Source: RPQK01 sp041946865 (lineage in GTDB: Bacteria; Acidobacteriota; UBA6911; RPQK01). From it: a stretch of DNA of 17,876 nt. The stretch's first letter is position 1. The number at the start of each line of letters is the position of its first letter. A program made the translations under genes and the position numbers. The notes beneath the pieces are model-generated. The model had not been told where the DNA came from, made no database searches, and saw only the letters and a program-made list of their open reading frames with translations. The DNA lies in contig JBHGBF010000097.1 in NCBI GenBank assembly GCA_041946865.1, positions 1 through 17,876 of the forward strand, in the 5' to 3' direction. Positions 6,925 through 14,625 of the stretch are shown here, one piece after another.

Positions 6925-7584
6925 ATGGCTCTCGAGAGTCTTTCCATCAGTAAACTGCCCCAGCGTACCCAGCTCGGCCTGCTCACGCTGGTCATGGCCG
7001 GCCTTTTTTTCGTCTTCTACAGCTTCTACATCCAGCCGCTCAAAGCGGAAGTCGATGCCATGGGAACCCAGCTCAACGATCTAAAAAGCGAAGTTCAGAA
7101 AGGCCAGATCGTGTACTCGCGGCTTCCGGAGTTCAAGAAACAGGTTCGCGAACAGGAAATCAAGCTGGCCACGCTTCGTTCCGTGCTGCCCGAGCGCAAG
7201 CAGACCGCGGAGATCGTTTCAGGGCTCGAGCAACTGGCTCGCGAATCACGCCTGCGGATCAAGAGCTTCCAGCCCCAGGGCACCATTCGCAAAGACTTCT
7301 ACGAAGACTGGCCCATCCTGCTTTCCCTGGAAGGCAACTACGACAATCTGGGCCTTTTTTTCGAAAAGGTCAGCCAGTTCACCCGGATCATCAACGTCGA
7401 GAACATAACCATCAAAAAGGTCGATACGCCCACCCGAAATCGGACCATCAGCGCCACTTGCACCGCCACCACGTTCGTGTTCATAGAGCCGGACGCTGAG
7501 ACGTCTGACACATCGCCCGGCGCACCCGGACCGGCCACCGCCGTGTCCCAACAGCGCAAACCGGGAGTTCCTAGCGAGGGCTAA
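6925..7584 (+). CDS. pilO: Type IV pilus assembly protein PilO
   Basis: Partner of PilN in the periplasmic alignment complex. It has a short cytoplasmic start, one membrane segment (about residues 17-37), a coiled coil (about 38-75), and a ferredoxin-like core ending in the F-F-E-K-V-S-Q-F-T-R-I-I-N-V segment typical of PilO. The last 30 or so residues are a Pro/Thr/Ser-rich tail. The 219-residue length is usual. It begins seven bases after pilN, and pilP starts one base after its stop. Confidence 0.93.
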   Translation: MALESLSISKLPQRTQLGLLTLVMAGLFFVFYSFYIQPLKAEVDAMGTQLNDLKSEVQKGQIVYSRLPEFKKQVREQEIKLATLRSVLPERKQTAEIVSGLEQLARESRLRIKSFQPQGTIRKDFYEDWPILLSLEGNYDNLGLFFEKVSQFTRIINVENITIKKVDTPTRNRTISATCTATTFVFIEPDAETSDTSPGAPGPATAVSQQRKPGVPSEG

Positions 7585-7585
7585 G

Positions 7586-8011
7586 ATGAAGGAAGGTAAA
7601 CTTGCACTTCTCGCTGTCGGGCTTCTTGTCATCTGCCTGCCCGCTCTCTGCGTCGCGCAGACTTACCAGTCACAGGGGAAGCGAGACCCGTTCGAGGGCC
7701 CGAAGGAACAGGTTGCCGCCACTCAGATGTACACGCCGCCTCCCCTTGATCGGAGGCCTCCCGGCCTGACCGGACTGATGATTGCAGAGGTGACCGTGGC
7801 AGGGCTCGCAGGCAGCCAGCAGGAAAACGTGGTCATCCTGAAAGGCGCAGACCACGTGTCCTACCTGGCCCGCAAAGGCAGCAAACTGTTCGACGGCTAC
7901 GTGGCCTCCATCACGGACCAGGAAGTAGTTTTCGTACGGGACATGGTTGACGGTCAGGTCACGAAGAAAACCACGAGGATCGTGAAACGGCTCTACACCG
8001 AGGATAAGTAG
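7586..8011 (+). CDS. pilP: Type IV pilus assembly protein PilP
   Basis: Periplasmic protein connecting PilN-PilO to the secretin PilQ. The 141-residue product has an N-terminal signal sequence (hydrophobic to about residue 22, likely cut after V-A before Q-T). It then has the R-D-P-F-E motif typical of PilP, a proline-rich linker, and a small beta domain (L-T-G-L-M-I-A-E to the C-terminus). Classical PilP is a lipoprotein; the cysteine here (P-A-L-C) does not form a good lipobox, so this copy may be soluble. It is shorter than the proteobacterial protein. Confidence 0.88.
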   Translation: MKEGKLALLAVGLLVICLPALCVAQTYQSQGKRDPFEGPKEQVAATQMYTPPPLDRRPPGLTGLMIAEVTVAGLAGSQQENVVILKGADHVSYLARKGSKLFDGYVASITDQEVVFVRDMVDGQVTKKTTRIVKRLYTEDK

Positions 8012-8020
8012 GGGAACCAA

Positions 8021-9349
8021 ATGAAACGCTTTTCAGCTCAAGATCTGAAGCGGTGTTTTACCTGTGCCGTGCTTTTCTGTTCGATGTTGACGGGTAGCAA
8101 TCTGGTGTTGGGCCAGCAACTGGACAGCGCTCCCATAGCGGGTGATTCGACCGTCCCGCCCAAAACCGAGTACAAAGGCGAACCGATTTCGCTCAAGCTG
8201 GTCGACGTTTCCCTGGTCGATTTCTTCAGGACCATCTCCGAGCTGACCGGCTTGAACATCCTGATTGACCCGGACGTGAAGGGAACGATCACCATTAACG
8301 TCGAGGAAGTACCTTGGGACCTCCTTTTCGAAACCGTGCTTAAGAGTCACGGCCTCGAGCGCACTATTGACGGGAACCTGGTGCGAATTGCGAGCAAGAA
8401 GACTCTCCAGGAAGAGGAGAAGAACACCCAGGCCCTCAAACAGGCCGCCTTCAAAGCCATCGACACCGTCACTGTCACTTCACCGCTGAATTACGCGGTC
8501 GCTGAGAGCCTGGCCAAGGCGCTCGAGAAGCAGCTCACCACGAGAGGCCGTATCGACGTCGAGCCGCGCACCAACACCCTGATCATCACCGATGTCAGGC
8601 CCAGCGTCGAGAGGATCCTCGCTTTGGTGAAGACACTCGACACCCCCGAGCCCCAGGTGGAAATCGAATCGCGCATCATCGAGACCACGACGGCTTTCAG
8701 CCGCCGCCTGGGAACTGAGTTCCTCCTCTTCGCGGGAAGGGATACCGACAAGGTCCGCGGCGCCGCCGTCTCTCTGGCGCCGATCGATATAGAAAAAGAC
8801 AAAGCAGGAATCGGGGCCATCGACTTCCAGGTCGGCCGAGTGCTGGACACCGTCTTGCTGGACGCTTTTATCGAGGCGGGAGAATCCGTCGGCGATGTGC
8901 GCATCCTGTCAAAACCGAAAGTCACGACTGTCGACGGCGCTGAGGCGACCATCGTCCAGGGCAGCAAGATCCCGATCCCGGTCATCCGAAACTTCCAGAC
9001 ATCCGTGGAATACCATGAAGCGGCCTTGCGACTTCGGGTCACTCCGCGGATCACGGACGAGAAAACCGTCCAGCTGTTCCTCAAGATTGACAACGACGTG
9101 CCCGATTTCAGCCGAACAGTGCTCGGCATTCCGACTATCTTGATCAGCCAGTCTCAGTCGGTTGTTCTGATGCCGAATGGCGGAACGACCATGATCGGTG
9201 GTATCTATGTAGAGACGGACCGGAAGAACGTTGACAAGGTACCCGGCGTCGGAGACGTACCTGTAATCGGCAACCTCTTCAAGAGGCAAAGCAAGAGTCG
9301 TGACACGCGCGAAATCCTCTTCCTCATCACGACCCGAATCAGGGGTTAA
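8021..9349 (+). CDS. pilQ: Type IV pilus secretin PilQ (short form)
   Basis: Forms the outer-membrane channel through which the pilus passes. After a signal peptide (cleaved near residue 31), the order is an STN/N0 domain (about 56-125), one NolW-type N domain (about 150-215, with R-T-N-T-L-I-I-T-D), and the C-terminal secretin barrel (about 275-442). The barrel contains S-K-P-K-V-T-T-V-D-G, the V-P-G-V-G-D-V-P-V-I-G-N-L-F motif and a terminal F-L-I-T-T-R-I. At 442 residues it is much shorter than most PilQ proteins and has no AMIN domain for peptidoglycan binding. Operon context makes PilQ more likely than GspD. Confidence 0.93.
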   Translation: MKRFSAQDLKRCFTCAVLFCSMLTGSNLVLGQQLDSAPIAGDSTVPPKTEYKGEPISLKLVDVSLVDFFRTISELTGLNILIDPDVKGTITINVEEVPWDLLFETVLKSHGLERTIDGNLVRIASKKTLQEEEKNTQALKQAAFKAIDTVTVTSPLNYAVAESLAKALEKQLTTRGRIDVEPRTNTLIITDVRPSVERILALVKTLDTPEPQVEIESRIIETTTAFSRRLGTEFLLFAGRDTDKVRGAAVSLAPIDIEKDKAGIGAIDFQVGRVLDTVLLDAFIEAGESVGDVRILSKPKVTTVDGAEATIVQGSKIPIPVIRNFQTSVEYHEAALRLRVTPRITDEKTVQLFLKIDNDVPDFSRTVLGIPTILISQSQSVVLMPNGGTTMIGGIYVETDRKNVDKVPGVGDVPVIGNLFKRQSKSRDTREILFLITTRIRG

Positions 9350-10424
9350 GTCAGCGCCGGATTTTGCCGGCCGGTACCGGCGTTTCTGCAGAGAGCTTGA
9401 AAGACAGGGGGTGGACGGATTCCTCGTCAGCCACCCCCCCAACCTTTCCTATCTTTTCAACATCCGCCCTTCCGCCGGCTTCGCCCTCTGCCTGGCTTCA
9501 GAATCGGTGCTCGTGCTGGATTCCCGGTATTTCGAGCAGGCTCAGGCCCAAGCCGTCAATTGCCGCCTCGTGAAGGCCGGCCATTCGCTCGAAGATACCC
9601 TTCGAGAGGAGATCAGCCAGGCGGCTTTGAAGCCCGGTCCCTCGTTCCGTCTGGGAGTCGAATCCCGCCACCTCTCTTTCGCGACGGTCGAATTGCTGCG
9701 CAGTTGGGACAGCGCCTGGCAGGTGTTGCCCCGGGAGGACCTGGTCGAGAACCTGCGCCTCATCAAGGAGCCTTACGAACTTGGGAAGCTTGAAGACGCT
9801 TTCCGAATCGCCCAGGCTGCCTTCGCCGCGGTCCTTCCCCAGATCCAGCCCGGCAGCACCGAGCTCGAGATTGCGGGCCTCTTCGAGCTGGAGCTGAGAA
9901 AGAAAGGTGGTGAAAAAGCAGCCTTCGACACGATCGTCGCCTCAGGACCACGATCCTCGCTGCCTCACGGCCGAGCCAGCCGGCGCGTCATCGGCAAGGA
10001 CGAGATCGTCCTGGTGGATTTCGGGGCTCAGGCGGACGGTTACTGCAGTGATCTGACCCGAGTGGTTTTTCCTGGGAACACAGGCCGGCCGGACATTTAC
10101 CAGGTTGTTTATGAAGCGCAGCAGAAGGCGATCCGTTTGGCGCGCCCCGGGGTCTTGACGAGCGACGTCGACGCGGCCGCTCGCGACCATATCGCCGGGC
10201 ACGGCTACGGTGAATACTTCGGCCACAGCCTGGGCCACGGACTGGGCCTCGAAGTCCATGAGTCGCCGCTCGTTTCCTGGCGTGCCGCCCGCAAGCTCGA
10301 AGAGGGGATGGTGTTCACGGTCGAGCCCGGCATCTATCTGCCCGGGCGTTACGGCATCCGCATCGAAGATGCGGTGGTCGTGACCGCCGGCGGCTGCCGG
10401 CTGCTCTCGGACCCTCATCGCTAA
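9300..10424 (+). CDS. M24B family Xaa-Pro peptidase (PepP/PepQ type)
   Basis: Two-metal cytoplasmic peptidase that cleaves X-Pro bonds. It has an N-terminal creatinase-like domain (about residues 25-155; V-D-G-F-L-V-S-H-P-P-N-L-S-Y-L) and a C-terminal pita-bread domain. All metal ligands are present: D240, D251, H313, E342 and E356, in V-D-F-G-A, S-D-L-T-R, G-H-G-L-G, V-E-P-G-I-Y and I-E-D. The only start upstream of the conserved domain is the GTG at 9300, which puts the first 50 bases inside pilQ in another frame; the next GTG would remove needed N-terminal residues. Aminopeptidase P and prolidase cannot be separated by eye. Confidence 0.9.
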   Translation: MTRAKSSSSSRPESGVKSAPDFAGRYRRFCRELERQGVDGFLVSHPPNLSYLFNIRPSAGFALCLASESVLVLDSRYFEQAQAQAVNCRLVKAGHSLEDTLREEISQAALKPGPSFRLGVESRHLSFATVELLRSWDSAWQVLPREDLVENLRLIKEPYELGKLEDAFRIAQAAFAAVLPQIQPGSTELEIAGLFELELRKKGGEKAAFDTIVASGPRSSLPHGRASRRVIGKDEIVLVDFGAQADGYCSDLTRVVFPGNTGRPDIYQVVYEAQQKAIRLARPGVLTSDVDAAARDHIAGHGYGEYFGHSLGHGLGLEVHESPLVSWRAARKLEEGMVFTVEPGIYLPGRYGIRIEDAVVVTAGGCRLLSDPHR

Positions 10425-10426
10425 CC

Positions 10427-10480
10427 AGGCCGATTTCGACGAACGGTACGTGTCGGATGAGTCAGGCGGCCTTTGCTTTT
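10427..10480 (+). terminator. Possible terminator after the Xaa-Pro peptidase
   Basis: Outer arms aggccg (10427-10432) and cggcct (10467-10472) enclose an inner pairing (10436-10440 with 10452-10456), followed by ttgctttt. The long interrupted stem makes this a weaker call than the terminator after pdaD. Confidence 0.35.
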
Positions 10481-10515
10481 CCCCTACAGGGAAGAACGTG
10501 AACTCCCAGTGACCC

Positions 10516-10573
10516 AGGGTAGGCCGCAGAACGCGCGGCCAACCCTGCCTTGCCCTACGCCTTCGGCGTGGGG
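10516..10573. repeat. GC-rich double stem-loop element
   Basis: Two adjacent hairpins lie in the 364-base spacer before accB. The first pairs 10516-10527 with 10535-10546 (11 pairs and one A-A mismatch, 7-base loop). The second pairs the bases around 10553-10561 with 10565-10573 across a ttc loop. Neither is followed by a T run, so they do not look like terminators. The block resembles dispersed intergenic repeats of GC-rich genomes, but this cannot be tested from one copy. Confidence 0.55.
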
Positions 10574-10594
10574 CGCCCCCTCAGGACTCTTAAC

Positions 10595-10721
10595 CGGCAA
10601 CCGGTAACCTCTTTCGGGCTCAGGCCGGCAACCGGTAACTGGCGACCGGTAACTGCTAACCGGTACTGGTGACCGGTAACTGCTAACGGTAACTGGTAAC
10701 CGGTAACGGGTAACCGGCAAC
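10595..10721. repeat. Short tandem heptamer repeat, consensus YGGTAAC
   Basis: Two heptamers at 10595-10608 (cggcaac, cggtaac) and a 17-base interruption are followed by 14 consecutive units from 10626 to 10721. Most are seven bases long and vary as cggtaac, tggtaac, tgctaac, tggtgac, cggcaac and gggtaac; two are six bases long. Only the repeat and its degeneracy are visible; no gene is encoded. It ends about 65 bases before accB. It resembles the short tandemly repeated heptamers described in cyanobacterial spacers. Confidence 0.9.
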
Positions 10722-10788
10722 CGGTCCGGGTCCGTGGATAAATAGCGGCGAACATGGTAGACTTCATTCCTTAGTCGCTGGAGAATTG

Positions 10789-11244
10789 ATGGATCTGAAA
10801 GAGATTCGAGACTTGCTCGAGCTGATCGACGACACCAAGGGTATTGAAGAGTTCGAGATGGAGCAGGGGGATCTGCGAATTCGGATCCGCAAGGCCAACA
10901 TCGGCTCGAACGATTCCACCTATCCCCTGCAGCAGGCGGGTACGAGTCCGGCGGCAAGCAGCGCGGCTCCTCCTGCCTCAAAGGCCGCGCCCGCAGAAGC
11001 ATTGCATCTTTTCAAGGCCCCCATCGTCGGCACGTTCTACATCACTCCCAAGCCGGATGCGGAACCGTTTGTCCGTCCCGGCGACCCGGTCCACAAAGGG
11101 ATGGTGGTCTGCATCATCGAGGCCATGAAGCTGTTCAACCAGATTGAGTCCGACGTTGATGGTACGATCGTCCGGATTCTGGTTGAAAACGGGCAGCCGG
11201 TGGAGTACGGCGAACCGTTGCTTGAAATCCGGTTGAACTCCTGA
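10789..11244 (+). CDS. accB: Biotin carboxyl carrier protein of acetyl-CoA carboxylase
   Basis: Carries biotin between the biotin carboxylase and carboxyltransferase of acetyl-CoA carboxylase, the committed step of fatty acid synthesis. The N-terminal helix (D-L-K-E-I-R-D-L-L-E-L) is followed by an Ala/Pro/Ser-rich linker (about 45-75) and the biotinyl domain with the E-A-M-K-L site (lysine 114) and the acetyl-CoA carboxylase thumb region (I-T-P-K-P-D-A-E-P-F-V). A TTG directly precedes the ATG at 10789; the ATG is preferred because GGAG lies five bases upstream, giving 151 residues. It is followed by accC after six bases. Confidence 0.96.
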   Translation: MDLKEIRDLLELIDDTKGIEEFEMEQGDLRIRIRKANIGSNDSTYPLQQAGTSPAASSAAPPASKAAPAEALHLFKAPIVGTFYITPKPDAEPFVRPGDPVHKGMVVCIIEAMKLFNQIESDVDGTIVRILVENGQPVEYGEPLLEIRLNS

Positions 11245-11250
11245 TTCTCA

Positions 11251-12591
11251 ATGTTCCGAAAAATCCTCATCGCCAATCGTGGTGAAATAGCCTTGCGCGT
11301 CATTTGCGCCTGCAAGGAGATCGGTGTTCCGACTGTGGCGGTTTACTCCGAAGCCGACCGGAACTCGCTCCACGTCCGGTTCGCCGACGAAGCGGTCTGC
11401 ATCGGCCCGGCACGAAGCAGCGAGAGCTATCTGAATATTCCGAGCATCATCAGCGCGGCCGAGGTGACCAACGTCGACGCCATTCACCCGGGCTACGGCT
11501 ATCTGGCCGAGAGCGCGCACTTTGCCGAGGTGTGTGAGACCTGCGGCATCAAGTTCATCGGGCCTACGCCTGAGTCGATGACCCTGATGGGAGACAAGGC
11601 GGCCGCTCGCAGATCGATGCGAGAGGCCGGGCTTCCCATTATCCCGGGAACCGATGTCCTGCAGGATCGAGATGGGAATCCGGAGTCGAAGGCCGCCGCC
11701 ATTGGCTACCCGGTACTCGTGAAGGCGGTGGCAGGAGGCGGCGGGCGCGGCATGAGAATTGTCCGCCGGCCCGAGGAACTGCAGGACGCGCTCGCCACTG
11801 CGCAGGCGGAAGCGCTCAGCGCCTTTGGCAGCCCGGCGGTTTACCTCGAGAAGTACCTGGAGAATCCCCGGCACATCGAGCTTCAGATCCTGGCTGACGA
11901 GCATGGAAACGTCGTTCATCTCGGCGAGAGGGACTGTTCGGTGCAACGGCGTCACCAGAAGCTCATCGAGGAGTCCCCGAGCCCGGCGGTCAGCGAAAAA
12001 ATGCGCCAGGAGCTCGGCGAAAAAGTCATTCGGGCGATACGCCGCGTCAATTACCACAACGCGGGAACCGTTGAGTTTCTGTTCGACCAGAAAGGGAATT
12101 ACTACTTCATCGAGATGAACACGCGGGTGCAGGTGGAACATCCGGTGACCGAGATGGTGACGGGAGTCGATATCGTCAAAGAGCAGATCCGCATAGCCGC
12201 GGGGGAGAAGCTCGGCTTCAGCCAGGCGGAGGTTGTCTTTCGCGGGCACAGCGTGGAATGCCGGATCAATGCCGAATCGCCCTCCACCTTTGTCCCCTGT
12301 CCAGGGAGGATCACGGTCTTTCACCCCCCTGGCGGACCCGGTATCCGCGTGGATTCCTGCGCTTACGCCGATTGCGTTGTGTCGCCCCATTACGACTCGC
12401 TGATCGCCAAGCTGATTGCCTTCGGGAAAGAGCGTCAGGAGGCTCTGGCCCGTCTGAACCGCGCCTTGGAGATGTTTACCGTTGAGGGCATTGAAACGAC
12501 GATTCCCCTGCACAAACGGATCATCAACCACCCGGACTTCATCACGGGGCGTTTCGGGACCTCTTTCCTCGACAATTTTTCCGCGACGTGA
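11251..12591 (+). CDS. accC: Acetyl-CoA carboxylase biotin carboxylase subunit
   Basis: Uses ATP and bicarbonate to carboxylate the biotin on AccB. The 446-residue length is standard. Visible features are the N-terminal K-I-L-I-A-N-R-G-E-I-A-L-R, H-P-G-Y-G-Y-L-A-E, the glycine-rich ATP-grasp loop G-G-G-G-R-G-M-R (about 161-168), the catalytic M-N-T-R-V-Q-V-E-H-P (from about 289) and G-H-S-V-E-C-R-I-N-A-E. It is co-transcribed with accB and probably with thiE, which starts six bases after its stop. The carboxyltransferase genes accA and accD are not in the window. Confidence 0.97.
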   Translation: MFRKILIANRGEIALRVICACKEIGVPTVAVYSEADRNSLHVRFADEAVCIGPARSSESYLNIPSIISAAEVTNVDAIHPGYGYLAESAHFAEVCETCGIKFIGPTPESMTLMGDKAAARRSMREAGLPIIPGTDVLQDRDGNPESKAAAIGYPVLVKAVAGGGGRGMRIVRRPEELQDALATAQAEALSAFGSPAVYLEKYLENPRHIELQILADEHGNVVHLGERDCSVQRRHQKLIEESPSPAVSEKMRQELGEKVIRAIRRVNYHNAGTVEFLFDQKGNYYFIEMNTRVQVEHPVTEMVTGVDIVKEQIRIAAGEKLGFSQAEVVFRGHSVECRINAESPSTFVPCPGRITVFHPPGGPGIRVDSCAYADCVVSPHYDSLIAKLIAFGKERQEALARLNRALEMFTVEGIETTIPLHKRIINHPDFITGRFGTSFLDNFSAT

Positions 12592-12597
12592 GGCAGG

Positions 12598-13245
12598 ATG
12601 CGAGCGCCCTTCCTGGATCCGGTCTACCCTCTGACCCACTGCCCGAATCCAAGCGGAGCGAGTCACGCGGACCTGGCAGGGAAATTCCTCCAGGCCGGAG
12701 CGCGTTTTTTTCAGGTCCGCGGGAAAAACCTCGCAGATCGTCTGCTCCACGAGCAGCTGGAGCAGATCGTGACTGCCTGCCGGCGTCACGGCGCCCGTTT
12801 TGTGGTCAATGACCGGGTGGATCTGGCGCTCGCCGGCCAGGCTTCCGGAGTCCATCTCGGCCAGGACGATCTGCCCGTCGCCGTCGCTCGCCAGCTTTTG
12901 GGAAAAGAGGCGATTATAGGCCTGTCGACTCATAGCCGGCAGCAGTTTCTCCAGGCCCTGGAGGAAGATGTCGACTACCTGGCCCTCGGGCCGATTTTCG
13001 AGAGTCCGACCAAGCCGGGACCGAACCGCCCGTTGGGTTGCGCGACCCTGGCTCGACTGGCCTCGATGACGCCGCTGCCGGTCGTCGCCATCGGCGGCAT
13101 TACTCTCGAGAACGTGACTCAGGTGTGGGAAGCCGGGGCAGCCTCGGCGGCGGTCATCTCGGACATCGCCGGCTCTCTGGACCCGTCCGCCAGGATCAGA
13201 CAGTATTTTGAGCTGGCCGCCAAGAGATTGGGCGGCAGCCTTTGA
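12598..13245 (+). CDS. thiE: Thiamine phosphate synthase
   Basis: Joins the hydroxymethylpyrimidine and thiazole phosphates to make thiamine phosphate. The TIM-barrel family motifs are present: V-V-N-D-R-V-D-L-A-L-A (69-79), G-V-H-L-G-Q-D-D-L (84-92), I-G-L-S-T-H-S (107-113), D-Y-L-A-L-G-P-I-F-E-S-P-T-K (126-139) and V-A-I-G-G-I-T-L-E-N-V (163-173). The usual Q-L-R-E-K near the N-terminus is Q-V-R-G-K here (39-43), which keeps the Gln, Arg and Lys. The related TenI proteins are less likely because the G-P-I-F and T-K motifs are kept. It has AGG-type spacing after accC. No other thiamine gene is present. Confidence 0.9.
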   Translation: MRAPFLDPVYPLTHCPNPSGASHADLAGKFLQAGARFFQVRGKNLADRLLHEQLEQIVTACRRHGARFVVNDRVDLALAGQASGVHLGQDDLPVAVARQLLGKEAIIGLSTHSRQQFLQALEEDVDYLALGPIFESPTKPGPNRPLGCATLARLASMTPLPVVAIGGITLENVTQVWEAGAASAAVISDIAGSLDPSARIRQYFELAAKRLGGSL

Positions 13246-13298
13246 GGAGCAGTGCGCGCAGTTGTGCCGCGGTTTTGCGGGCGAAGCTCGGTTGGCCC

Positions 13299-13889
13299 AT
13301 GAACGTGATCTTGTTCGAAACATCCAGTCGACGTTTGTACCCTTTAGCGCAGCCGGTGGCCTGCGAGGACCGGGCGGCGATTCGGCCAACCGGTCGCTGG
13401 GGTCGGTGGAAAGAGACACTGCGGGCGGGGTACGAAGCCATCGAGGAGAGGCTCAACCATGAAGAGCGGTTCTGCTCCTGCCTGCGGCACGCCACTCGTC
13501 TTCAGGTGCTGCACCGCGCTTCGGAAAGCAGCGAGGCAGCTGAGAAAAAATTTCGACAATTCTTGAGATTGGGTTATAGTAAGCACGGCCGTTGGTTCTG
13601 GGTGGACGCGGTGCTTGCCTTTTTTGGGATTTTTCTGATGTTCTTGCCAGGTCCGAACATCTTCTTCTTCTATCCCGCCATTCGGTCCTTCGGTCACTAT
13701 CAAGCACGTAACGGCGTTCGAAACGCCTTCAGTCTTTTGGACGTAGCCTTCAAGTCCGAACCGCTCGTAGACGAAATTCAAGGACACTTGCGCGATCTGG
13801 AAGCGGTCGTCGGCGCGGTCGAGCAGCTCGAGAGGAAGTATCAGATGGCTGACCTCAGGAAGTCGCTACTGCAACTCGGGGAAAAATGA
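13299..13889 (+). CDS. Mit_KHE1-like protein (mitochondrial K+-H+ exchange-related family)
   Basis: Function in bacteria is unknown. The 196-residue product has a charged N-terminal half, a single strongly hydrophobic segment (about 99-127) preceded by K-H-x-x-W-F-W-V-D, and the motif L-P-G-P-N-I-F-F-F-Y-P-A-I-R (116-129) then H-Y-Q-A-R-N-G. This combination recalls the Mit_KHE1 family, named for a yeast mitochondrial protein linked to K+/H+ exchange. The C-terminal part is a charged amphipathic helix. The ATG at 13299 is preferred; a TTG at 13242 overlapping the thiE stop would add 19 residues. The gene overlaps the crp-like gene by four bases. The family assignment is from motif memory and needs a profile search. 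Confidence 0.6.
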   Translation: MNVILFETSSRRLYPLAQPVACEDRAAIRPTGRWGRWKETLRAGYEAIEERLNHEERFCSCLRHATRLQVLHRASESSEAAEKKFRQFLRLGYSKHGRWFWVDAVLAFFGIFLMFLPGPNIFFFYPAIRSFGHYQARNGVRNAFSLLDVAFKSEPLVDEIQGHLRDLEAVVGAVEQLERKYQMADLRKSLLQLGEK

Positions 13890-14581
13890 AAGTCGATATC
13901 GCTTTTCTGCGCAACGTTGCTCTGTTTTCGGATCTGCCTGAAGAAGAGCTGATTTCAGTCTCGGAGATGTTTCGGGAGCACAAGTACAAGCGGAACGAGA
14001 TCATCTTCTTCGAAGAAGACACCGGCAAGTACATGTACATCGTCAAGGAAGGACGGGTGAAGGTGTCGAGGCTGCTGCCGAGCGGCAAGGAGATGATCCT
14101 GACGTTTCACGAGGGAGGCGAGTATTTCGGCGAGATGTCATTCCTGGACGGAGGGACGACGCCGGCGACGGTGACCGCCGTTGTCCCTACGACCATCCTG
14201 TCAATGGGAGGGCGCGAGTTCTCCATCCTGCTGGGCAATCCGAAAATCAACATGGCCCTGATCAGGGTCTTGTGCGCCCGCTGCCGTGAAGCATGGGCCC
14301 AGATCGAGGTTCTGACTTTCCACAACGCCGACGCTCGAATCCGCACCGCCCTGTATCAGCTGTGCCAGAAGCGGGGGGTCCAGACTGATAACGGCATCAT
14401 GATCGGCATTCACCTGACGCACAAAGAGCTCGCCGACATCACCGGAATCTCGCGGGAAACCGCCACCCGGGTTCTGAACACTCTCCAGAGCGAAAATATC
14501 CTTCGGGTCGAGACCCGCCATTTTGTCATTTCCGATCCCGAGAAGCTGGTCGATTCCCTTCTCTTCAGTGAGACCGCCTGA
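13886..14581 (+). CDS. Crp/Fnr-family transcriptional regulator
   Basis: A 231-residue DNA-binding regulator. Residues 8 to about 125 form a cyclic-nucleotide-binding-type beta barrel, followed by a dimerisation helix (about 125-150) and a winged helix-turn-helix (about 177-207). The recognition helix S-R-E-T-A-T-R (189-195) has the Arg, Glu and Arg that in E. coli CRP (R180, E181, R185) read TGTGA. In the ligand pocket, F-G-E-M-S-F-L-D-G-G-T-T-P-A keeps Gly-Glu (82-83) but has Pro93-Ala94 where CRP has the phosphate-binding Arg-Ser. There is no cysteine cluster for an Fe-S centre. It overlaps the preceding gene by four bases and is followed by a CRP-type site and the minor-pilin genes. Confidence 0.93.
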   Translation: MKVDIAFLRNVALFSDLPEEELISVSEMFREHKYKRNEIIFFEEDTGKYMYIVKEGRVKVSRLLPSGKEMILTFHEGGEYFGEMSFLDGGTTPATVTAVVPTTILSMGGREFSILLGNPKINMALIRVLCARCREAWAQIEVLTFHNADARIRTALYQLCQKRGVQTDNGIMIGIHLTHKELADITGISRETATRVLNTLQSENILRVETRHFVISDPEKLVDSLLFSETA

Positions 14582-14625
14582 CCGGCCGTACGGCCAAGGT
14601 CCATTGCCTCAGGCAGATCGGCGAC

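Noticed and set aside
10595..10721. CRISPR array
   Set aside because: Units are seven bases with no unique spacers, and no cas gene is present.
10484..11002. Minus-strand open frame across the repeat spacer and accB start
   Set aside because: Its middle is a translation of the heptamer array and its N-terminal part is antisense to accB; no ribosome binding site or domain.
11248..13419. 723-codon open frame on the - strand opposite accC and thiE
   Set aside because: Antisense shadow of two well-recognised genes; low-complexity composition and no domains seen.
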